From Dipteris shenzhenensis (taxonomy: Eukaryota > Polypodiophyta > Polypodiopsida > Gleicheniales), in NCBI GenBank assembly GCA_047967505.1, contig CM106540.1: DNA of 64,000 nucleotides. One strand, 5' to 3'. Of the stretch, positions 55,514 through 64,000 are shown in pieces (the first letter of the stretch is position 1; the number at the start of each line of letters is the position of its first letter). The notes beneath the pieces were generated by a model, which did not search any database, had not been told where the DNA came from, and saw only the letters and a list, made by a program, of their open reading frames with translations. The translations under genes were made by a program, and so were the position numbers.

Positions 55514-55681
55514 CATCTTGTCTAGATTTGTTAGCCTAGTGTGTGTATGATGCTTGAGCTTTGGTAATGCGGTCTTTCACGGACTCTGTAATCTCTACCA
55601 CATCGATTCAGTGGTTTCAAGCATTAGATTGTTCATGGGTAATACAAATATGTTTCTTTATAAGAGGCCTTCATTAAGGAT
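55514..55681 (-). repeat. 168-bp inverted copy of sequence at 60326-60493
   Basis: This segment is the near-exact reverse complement of 60326-60493, which encodes part of gypsy integrase (SVKDRIAKAQASYTH on the plus strand there). In the downstream unit it directly precedes the unit start. Here it is flipped and separated from the unit by about 680 bp. Confidence 0.85.
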
Positions 55682-56360
55682 TTGGTAATGAGTTCTTTGC
55701 AAAGCAGTCATTATCATGCATTCACGTGAGGCAAACATTTGGGAAATGAACTGGATCTAGATATTAGGAGACAACACATGTTAGACGGCAAGTTCTAATA
55801 AAGCGTAGAGAAGTAAACCTGTTGTTTGGATATAGATCAATCTTTGTAACTTTAACACTTCTTGAGCAGGCTACCTTTAACTCTCTTAAGATGAGGAGAC
55901 CAACATCTATACCCTTACAATACAAAGAAAGAGGGGCTTATGATTGCATGTTAACGTGACCGATCTCCATAATCCTTGTCTAGAGTACAAATCAATCACA
56001 ATGAATAGAGTGCTTGGTCAAAAATGGAAGTTTTACATTGGAAGGAATTTGAATCAACCAACTACAAGCAATTGTAAGCAATATGAAGATATGCACCACA
56101 TAGTGCCATCACATGCTTTGGTGGATAGTTAGCAAATACACGTGAGAGGTGCGGGGCATTGACTAATCTTCTAAATAGAAGGGATGAACAAGGAGGGCTT
56201 GCACCATGCTTAAAGGGTAGACGATAGCATCCAAAAGGAATCAGGGAGTTGTTCATCTAGTTTTGCAATACAACTAGTTAAAGGTGTGCCTAGAAATAGG
56301 TGTGGAGGATTGCTTGGGGCACCTCTCTAACTATGGAAGAGAGAGATCAATTGGTCAAAG

Positions 56361-56820
56361 TCCACTATAAAGAGGGTCAATGGGTATATTTACAAACTAT
56401 CAAGCAAAGATTGAAGCAGGTGGGCAAGTGATTCCCTAATATGTCTTTCAGGAGCTTCAGACCATTCCCTATCATTCAAAAGATCAACTAAGTCTTAATG
56501 AAGTTACACATTTCAGACAGTAGGACTATGCACAATGTGTTCCATCTAGCTTCATTGAAGCCATATTTTGGTCCTCCTATTACCGAGATTTTGGACGAGT
56601 AGCAACCTAAAGTTATTGATGAAGCCAAATTTTGCAGCCAGTGTAGATCCTTCTTCATAAGTTCAAGCATGGGTCAGGACGCAAGATCTGGGAGTTTTAC
56701 ACCAAGTTTAATGATCGAGGTACCCATGAAGCAGTGTGGTTCGACAAAGATTTTTTCTAGGAGTTCCCACAAATTTTGGCGAACTACTTGGAAGCAATGA
56801 ACCTACCACCAATCGAATCA
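56361..56820 (+). pseudogene. Gypsy integrase C-terminus with chromodomain-like tail, unit A
   Basis: HYKEGQWVYLQTIKQRLKQV, a stop, then MSFRSFRPFPIIQKIN, a stop, and DSRTMHNVF.LASLKPYFGPP are the conserved post-core block of Ty3/gypsy integrases (GxxVxL, KLxPKxxGPFxIxxxI, HxVFHVSxLKP). A shifted frame further on reads GTHEAVWFDKDFF.EFPQIL, resembling a decayed chromodomain (EATWEDxxxLxxFP). No RT or integrase core is present. Confidence 0.75.
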
Positions 56821-57834
56821 CATGAATGTCCCAAAAAGCCATCCACTATTGGCACTGAGTGGCTCTCCACCTTTACATGTGCTGGAGACTAAAAATTTAC
56901 TATTCATTTTTTCCATTCAACTCCACAAGGTTCTATGGTTGCAATTCTCTAGATTTTGCATGAAGATTTATGTTCTTCCTAGAGCTTTGATTTCGTGCAT
57001 CATCTTGTATGCTTAATCATATACATTTCCCAATAAAAAATACAATTTCTCTCCTTGCCTTCTTGTGTATCCCTAGGTCCACCAATGTAAACATTTCCAG
57101 TAGCAAACCAATTTGCAGCATGTTAAGGTGGTACACTTGAATATGCTATATAGAGGTGCCCCACTAGTACAACCTTAGCAATGTGTAGAGGGGTGAAGAA
57201 TTTTTTTAAAGCGTGTAACTAAAATCATTGACAAGTGACTCGGTGTACAAACTAACACAATGTAATGGCCCGCACGAATGGCTTCTCAATGAACATCGTC
57301 TCCCTCACTGCCAATTTTCACTCACATACACGTAGACCCCAAATGGATACTATGCATGACCTCTTTCCTCCAAGACCACTCCCTACAAAACATGAGGTGG
57401 TACGACCTCTATGTGCATGAGCTCTTTCCTTACCAGTCCCTATAAATTGTTGACCCAGTGTCAGCTATGGCTACCACATGAACTTCGTCTCCCTCATTGT
57501 CAATCATGAGCTAGTGCTTTATATTACTTCTAGCATATACAACTTGTTCAACTAATAAATATGAACAGTAGAAAACGAAGATAGAGCGAAAAGAAAATTA
57601 TACATCAGTTATAGAAATCCTCTTTCTTAAAAAAAATAAAAATGGTGAGCTGGTGCAACTTGTTGCCAGCTTCCTCCGTGTGTGAGCTCTTTCATTACTA
57701 GTCCATGCAAATCATGAGCTGGTGCGAGATGCCTTCAACTTCCTGAGACCTCGTTTCCTGCAAATCGTGCCAAATGAGAGATGGTAAAAGGATTTTGCCC
57801 ATGGATTTTGTCTAGGTCATCAAGCAATAGTGCT

Positions 57835-59090
57835 ATCAAGTACTAAGTAGAACTAAGATGCACTAACAAGCAATATTAAGCAATATCAACTAGCACTAAC
57901 AAGCAATAATAAGCCATAACAAGTAGTATCAATAAGCACTAGCTAGTACTAACAAGCAATATCAAGATATATTAACTCATACTAAGAATAAAAAACTAGC
58001 AAATATAATAGGTAGTATATGGAACTACATAGTGTGTCATGGCATAACAAGCACTATGTGGAACTAAATAGTGTGTCATGGCACTAAGAGGCACTAACAA
58101 GCACTAAGAAGAAATAGTGCTATCAAGAATTAACAAGAACTACTATGTGGCACTAATAAGCATATCTATAAGTAAATACTACTAACAAGCAATATGTGGC
58201 ACTGTCAAGTAGTAAGAACTAGTATGTGGGCACTAACAAGCACTATGTGGTACATGCGGTAGTAATAAGCACTATAGCCTACCACTAATAAACAATATGT
58301 GGCACTAGCTAGCATTACTAATCACCACTAACAAGCTTTATGTGGAGCTATAAATAGCATGTCACGATAGTAATAACAAGCACTAACAAGCACTATGTGT
58401 AACTAAATAGTGTGTCATGGCACTAAGAAGCACTAATAAGCTCTAAGTGGTAATAACAAGCAATAACGAGAAATACTACTAACAAGTAATAGCTCTAAGT
58501 GACACTAACAAGAAATAGCACTATCAAGCATTAAGTGGAACAAAGATGCACTAACAAGCAATATCAAGTAGTAGTAAGAAGCACTAACTAGCACTGACAA
58601 GCAATAATAAGCCATATCAAGTAGTATCAAGAAGTATCAAAAAGCACTAAGAAGCATTAACAAGCATTGTGTGGAACTAAATAGTATGTCATCGAACTAA
58701 CAAGCAGTAACAAGCAATGTGTGGAACTATCAAGTAGTAAGAAGAACTACTATGTGGGCATAAACAAGCACTGTGTGGAGCTAAATAGTTGTCACAGCAC
58801 TAATAAGTTTTAACAAGCAATATGTGGCACTATTAAGCACTAACAAGAACTAGTACACAACACTAACAAGTACTATTAAGAACTAGTATCATCACTAACT
58901 AGTATGTGGCACAATCAAACAATATGATATGATCAACTAACACTAACAAAAAAATCGGTGGTAGTTCAAGCAGCATGTGCCATGGTGAGAAGGAATATGT
59001 AACACTAACTAGGTCTAATAAGTAGTATGTCAATAAGTAGAAATATGTGGTAGTAGCAAGCAATATATGGCACTAGCAAGCATTGTAAGT
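57835..59090. repeat. Degenerate ACTAACAAGCA-type repeat block, unit A
   Basis: About 1.25 kb made of dozens of short diverged words: CACTAACAAGCA, CAATATGTGGCACTA, GGAACTAAATAGTGTGTCAT, ATCAAGTAGTA, AGAAGCACTA. There is no constant period. Almost free of long ORFs on either strand. Confidence 0.85.
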
Positions 59091-59883
59091 TGGGTACATC
59101 AAGTTGATAAGGATCTTGATAAGATACTAACCGGGGAACATCAAGAAGATGAACAGGGTGTTCTACATATAACTTTCTCCCTATCCGTTTGCAGCATACA
59201 TCCTTTTTATTGGGTGAGACATGAGTTTGCATTGACCAAAAGGAGGAGAACAGGTCTTTCACCTCCTCTATATTGGTGCTAGTACGTGATTGCCATTGAC
59301 ATGTAAAAAAGGGGAGACTTTGATTGTTGTTTAGAAGCAATCTAGATTTGGATGCATATAAATTCCTCCTATGAATATTCAAAATTCTTGAGGTTTATGA
59401 AATGTTTAGGTTGGGAGATGGGCCACTTGTACCATCATTCACTACTAATATCATCAAACTAGACCTCCAAAAAAATAGCTCATCTGAAGACTTTGGTTTG
59501 TTCACCATATAAAGGGTATTGTGAATACCACATAGGAGAGCTGCTTGAATATTAGCTTCATCCTTTGTTTCTTGGAGCTGAATGTCTTTCAAGGCTACAT
59601 GATTTAGCAATCTATTTAACATGTCTCTTTTTGATGCACTATCCATTCCAACTGTTTGTTCATTAAAAAGTTGTGCCACAGCATGGCAAACTTTCTTTCT
59701 CTTTCTTTCATCACTACTAACACTGGAATCCTGCACCTTTGCTTTGTTGCATTGTTCCCTTTCCTCTTGCTTTGTATTCCCTTATCATGGTGTGCTAGAC
59801 ACGAGCACAATAGGTGCATGATGCTGAGGAAGCAAGGATGGAGCATCTACAAAAATGTTGATCATTGTGGCTTGTTGAAATAA
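59005..59883 (-). pseudogene. Unknown transposon-like ORF, unit A
   Basis: On the minus strand, across one frameshift and stops: SSDERKRKKVCHAVAQLFNE, MDSASKRDMLNRLLNHVALK, QAALLCGIHNTLYMVNKPKS, and after a stop ILNIHRRNLYASKSRLLLNN and HVSPNKKDVCCKRIGRKLYV followed by EHPVHLLDVP. The last block looks like transposon-encoded proteins of plants but I cannot name the family. It occurs twice in the window (second copy 63075-63920) with the same lesions. Confidence 0.5.
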
Positions 59884-59930
59884 AATCCAACATTTGGTTC
59901 TAAATCGTGCCCTCCATGTTTAACAATATA

Positions 59931-60325
59931 TGTTTGAATGGTCCAACACAAAATCAAGTGAGCAAGAAGGTCATGAAAGAAATCATATAACAATGTATTT
60001 GCAAGATACCTAGCAAGGGAGATGCACACAACAAAGAAAGAAAACAAACAAGGTTAATGATATTCATATCATCCAAAGGTCTGCCCAAAAGTGGAAAATC
60101 CAAGCGAATTCATGGGTAGACTATAAATATTTGATCAAGGACCAATAAGCTAAAGAGATTCCCATTTTGAATGTAAAGAACACAGTGAAGGCTATGAAGC
60201 AACGACTTTCTAGCAATTGATCCTGCAGAGATATGGAAACAAAGATGGAAGGGAAAATTTTCAGAGGCCAACAATCAATGAAGGCATCTGCCGGTCGAGA
60301 CATATCAACATTCCTGTAATCCAAC
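59931..60325. other. Link between repeat units
   Basis: No coding sequence recognised. It is either the unshared end of unit A or separate DNA; the window ends before unit B reaches the corresponding point. Confidence 0.4.
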
Positions 60326-60960
60326 ATCCTTAATGAAGGCCTCTTATAGAGAAACATATTTGTATTACCCATGAAGAATCTAATGCTTCAAACCACTGAA
60401 TCGATGTGGCAGAGATTATAGAGTCCGTGAAAGACCGCATCGCCAAAGCTCAAGCATCATACACACACTAGGCTAACAAATCTAGACAAGATGTTCACTA
60501 TAAAGAGGGTCAATGGGTATATTTACAAACTATCAAGCAAAGATTGAAGCAGGTGGGCAAGTGATTCCCTAAGATGTCTTTCAGGAGCTTCAGACCATTC
60601 CCTATCATTCAAAAGATCAACTATGTCTCAATGAAGTTACACATTTCAGACAGTAGGACTATGCACAATGTGTTCCATGTAGCTTCATTGAAGCCGTATT
60701 TTGGTCCTCCTATTATCGAGATTTTCGACGAGTACCAACCTAAAGTTATTGATGAAGCCAAATTTTGCAGCTAGTGTAGATCCTTCTTCCTAAATTCAAG
60801 CATGGGTCAGGACACACGATTTGGGAGTTTTACACCAAGTTTAATGATCGAGGTACCCATGAAGCAGTGTGGTTGGACAAAGATTTTTTCTAGGAGTTCC
60901 CACAAATTTTGGTGGACTACTTGGAAGCAATGAACCTACCACCAATTGAATCACATGAAT
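60326..60960 (+). pseudogene. Gypsy integrase C-terminus, unit B
   Basis: Better preserved than unit A. SVKDRIAKAQASYTH, a stop, ANKSRQDVHYKEGQWVYLQT, then an open frame (60574-60774) FRPFPIIQKINYVSMKLHIS, DSRTMHNVFHVASLKPYFGP, ending near 60774. A shifted frame then reads TIWEFYTKFNDRGTHEAVWL. It includes the 168 bp that is inverted in front of unit A. Confidence 0.75.
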
Positions 60961-61899
60961 GTCCCAAAAAGCCATCCACTATTGGCATTGAGTGGCTCTC
61001 CACCTTTACATGTGCTAGAGACTAAAAATTTACTATTCATTTTTTCCATTCAACTCCACAAGGTTCTATGGTTGCAATTCTCTAGTTTTTGCATGAAGAT
61101 TTATGTTCTTCCTAGAGCTTTGATTTCATGCATCATCTTGTATGCTTAATCATACACATTTCCCAATAAAAAATACAATTTCTCTCCTTGCCTTCTTGTG
61201 TATCCCTAGGTCCACCAATGTAAACATTTCTAGCAGCAAACCAATTTGTAGCATGTTAAGGTGGTACACTTGCATATGCCATAGTGGCGCCCCACTTGTA
61301 CAACCTTAGCAACGTGTAGAGGGGTGAAGAATTTTTTTAAAGCGTGTAACTAAAATCATTGACAAGTGACTCGGTGTACGAACTAGCACAATGTAATGGC
61401 TTGAGTATGATCCGCACGAATGGCTTCTCAATAAACATCGTCTCCCTCACTGCCAATTTTCACTCACACACACGTAGACCAAACGAATACTATGCATGAC
61501 CTCTTTCCTCCAAGACCACTCCCTGCAAAACATGAGGTGGTATGACCTCTGTGTGTATGAGCTCTTTCCTTACCAGTACCTATAAATTATGACTCGGTGT
61601 GATGAGCTACGGCTACTGTATGAACTTCTTCTCCCTCATTGTCAATCATGAGCTGGTGCTTTATATTACTTCCAGCATATACAACTTGTTCAACTAATAA
61701 AGATGAATAGCAAGAAACTGAGACAACACGAAAAGAAAATTATACATCAGTTATAGAAACCCTCTTTCTTAAAAGAAATAAAAATGGTGAGCTGGTGCGA
61801 GATGCCTTCAACTTCCTGAGACCTCGTTGCCTGCAAATTGTGCCAAGTGAGAGATAGTAATAGGCTTTTGCCCATGGATTTTATTTAGGTCATCAAGCA

Positions 61900-63160
61900 A
61901 TAGTGCTATCAAGTACTAAGTAGAACTAAGATGCACTAACAAGCAATATTAAGCAATATTAACTATCACTAACAAGCAATAATAAGCATAACAAGTAGTA
62001 TCAATAAGCACTAGCTAGTACTAACAAGCAATATCAAGAAATATTAACTCATACTAAGAAGAAAAAACTAGCAAATATAATAGGTAGTATGTGGAACTAA
62101 ATAGTGTGTCATGGCATAACAAGCACTATGTGGAACTAAATAGTGTGTCATGGCACTAAGAGGCACTAACAAGCACTAAGAAGAAATAGTGCTATCAAGA
62201 ATTAACAAGAACTACTATGTGGCACTAATAAGCATATCTATAAGTAAATACTACTAACAAGCAATATGTGGCACTGTCAAGTAGTAAGAACTATTATGTG
62301 GGCACTAATAGGCACTAACAAGCACTATGTAGTACATGCAGTAGTAATAAGCACTATAGCCTACCACTAATAAACAATATGTGGCACTAACTAGCATTAC
62401 TAATCACCACTAACAAGCAATATGTGGAGCTATATAGCATGTCACGACAGTAATAACAAGCACTATGTGTAAGTAAATAGTGTGTCATGGCACTAAGAAG
62501 AACTAATAAGCTCTAAGTGGTAATAACAAGCAATAACAAGAAATACTACTAACAAGTAATAGCTCTAAGTGACACTAACAAGCAATAGCACTATAAAGCA
62601 TTAAGTGGAACAAAGATGCACTAACAAGCAATATACAGTAGCAGTAAGAAGCACTAACTAGCACTGACAAGCAATAATAGGCCATATCAAGTAGTATCAA
62701 GAAGTATCAAGAAGCACTAAGAAGCATTAACAAGCATTGTGTGGAACTAAATGGTATGTCATCGAACTAACAAGCAATAACAAGCAATATGTGGCACTAT
62801 CAAGTAGTAAGAAGAACTACTATGTGGGCATAAACAAGCACTGTGTGGAGCTAAATAGTTGTCACAGCACTAATAAGTTTTAACAAGCAATATGTGGCAC
62901 TATTAAGCACTAACAAGAACTAGTACACAACACTAACAAGTACTATTAAGAACTAGTATCATCACTAACTAGTATGTGGCACGATCAAACAATATGATGT
63001 GATCAACTAACACTAACAAAAAAATCGGTGGTAGTTCAAGTAGCATGTGCCATGGTGAGAAAGAATATGTAACACTAACTAGGTCTAACAAGTAGTATGT
63101 CAATAAGTAGAAATATGTGGTAGTAGCAAGCAATATATGGCACTAGCAAGCACTGTAAGT
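61900..63160. repeat. Degenerate ACTAACAAGCA-type repeat block, unit B
   Basis: Same block as 57835-59090 with scattered substitutions and a few small indels, for example a CACTAACAAG unit lost near 62455. Confidence 0.85.
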
Positions 63161-63920
63161 TGGGTACATCAAGTTGATAAGGATCTTGATAAGATACTCA
63201 CCGAGGAACATCAAGAAGATGAACAGGGTGTTCTACATATGACTTTCTCCCTATCCGTTTGCAGCATACATCCTTTTTATTGGGTGAGACATGAGTTTAC
63301 ATTCACCAAAAGGACGAGAATAGGTCTTTTACCTCCTCTATAACGGTGCTAGTACATGATTGCCTTTGACATGTAAAAAAGGGGAGACTTTGATTGTTGT
63401 TTAGAAGCAATCTAGATTCGGATGCATATAAATTCCTCCTATGAATATTCAAAATTCTTGAGGTTTATGAAATGTTTAGGTTGGGAGATGGGCCACTTGT
63501 ACCATCATTCACTACTAATATCATCAAACTAGACCTCCAAAAAAATAGCTCATCCGAAGACTTTGGTTTGTTCACCATATAAAGGGTATTGTGAATACCA
63601 CATAGGAGAGCTGCTTGAATATTAGCTTCATTCTTTGTTTCTTGGAGCTGAATGTCTTTCAAGGCTACATGATTTAGCAATCTATATAACATGTCTCTTT
63701 TTGCTGCAGTGTCCATTCTAGCTGTTTATTTATTAAAAAGGTGCGCCACAGCATGGCAAACTTTCTTTCTCTTTCTTTCATCACTACTAACACTGGAATC
63801 CTGCACCTTTGCTTTGTTGCATTGTTCCCTTTTCCTCTTGCTTTGTATTCCCTTATCATGGTGTGCTAGACATGAGCACAATGGGTGCATGATGCTGAGG
63901 AAGCAAGGATGGAGCATCTA
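63075..63920 (-). pseudogene. Unknown transposon-like ORF, unit B
   Basis: Second copy of the minus-strand ORF at 59005-59883: MDTAAKRDMLYRLLNHVALK, QAALLCGIHNTLYMVNKPKS. It shares the stop after NLNIS and the frameshift near 63716 with unit A, so it was already a pseudogene when duplicated. Confidence 0.5.
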
Positions 63921-64000
63921 CAAAAATGTTGATCATTGTGGGTTGTTGAAATAAAATCCAACATTTGGTTCTAAATCGTGCCCTCCATGTTTAACAATAT

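Larger units (their letters stand above)
56361..59930 (+). repeat. Direct repeat unit A (~3.57 kb shared)
   Basis: Collinear with 60494-64000 (offset 4,133 bp at the start and 4,070 bp at the end because of small indels). It holds a gypsy integrase tail, a degenerate short-repeat block and a minus-strand ORF. Unit B lacks about 88 bp of unit A near 57645-57735, lost between two GAGCTGGTGC words. Confidence 0.9.
60494..64000 (+). repeat. Direct repeat unit B (truncated by window end)
   Basis: Collinear with 56361-59930; see unit A. It probably continues beyond the window, so the two form at least a two-copy tandem or near-tandem array with a pitch of about 4.1 kb. Confidence 0.9.

Overview
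This is nuclear DNA of a land plant with a large, transposon-filled genome, most likely a homosporous fern. Three things point there: an intronless PLS-class PPR gene built from near-identical 303-bp modules with fern-like wording (LKACGS.GAIDKGQE, LVDMYAKCG); an L1-like LINE whose reverse transcriptase resembles fern elements; and a probable mitochondrial ribosomal protein gene with a 4.45-kb intron full of transposon debris. Species and chromosome cannot be read from the window. Almost every coding stretch except the PPR gene, the RPA-like gene and a small gag ORF is broken.

Layout. 1-13.3 kb: two copies of one decayed Ty3/gypsy element, separated by a truncated minus-strand copia element (gag, primer-binding site, 722-bp LTR). 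The second gypsy copy is split by a 5.5-kb L1-like LINE with a 9-bp target-site duplication. 13.3-18.2 kb: a foldback MITE, a microsatellite cluster, and AT-rich DNA with degenerate ~300-bp repeats and short hairpins. 18.2-23.65 kb: half of a DNA transposon with a DUF7869-like gene ('half A'), ending in a 27-bp terminal repeat, then the C-terminal half of an endonuclease-bearing Helitron (Helentron 1). 23.97-28.65 kb: two exons of a probable host gene (mitoribosomal mL60/MRPL31-like). 30.8-31.6 kb: an array of 60-bp palindromes followed by a CCCT tract. 33.5-37.6 kb: an LRR gene scrap, a second transposon half ('half B', unknown gene) ending in the same 27-bp terminal repeat, then the N-terminal half of a Helentron on the minus strand.

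The two transposon halves and two Helentron halves fit together. Both terminal repeats abut the Helentron at the same codon, with an AACT target duplication on one side and its reverse complement AGTT on the other. I infer one two-gene DNA transposon that inserted into Helentron 1 and was later torn apart by an inversion that also carried the host-gene exons. This is the strongest candidate for something undescribed.

38.6-47.2 kb: a second, more complete Helentron: a spliced RPA-like OB-fold gene, then Rep (HUH and two-tyrosine motifs), Pif1 helicase and APE-type endonuclease. A young gag-only LTR element (TR-GAG type, 1,769 bp, 5-bp duplication CAACT) sits inside its helicase region. 48.39-52.1 kb: the intact 843-codon PPR gene and a decayed tandem copy. 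52.2-53.9 kb: a minus-strand LINE remnant. 55.5-64 kb: two direct copies of a ~4.1-kb unit (gypsy integrase C-terminus, a long degenerate ACTAACAAGCA-type repeat block, and a minus-strand transposon-like ORF), plus a small inverted piece.
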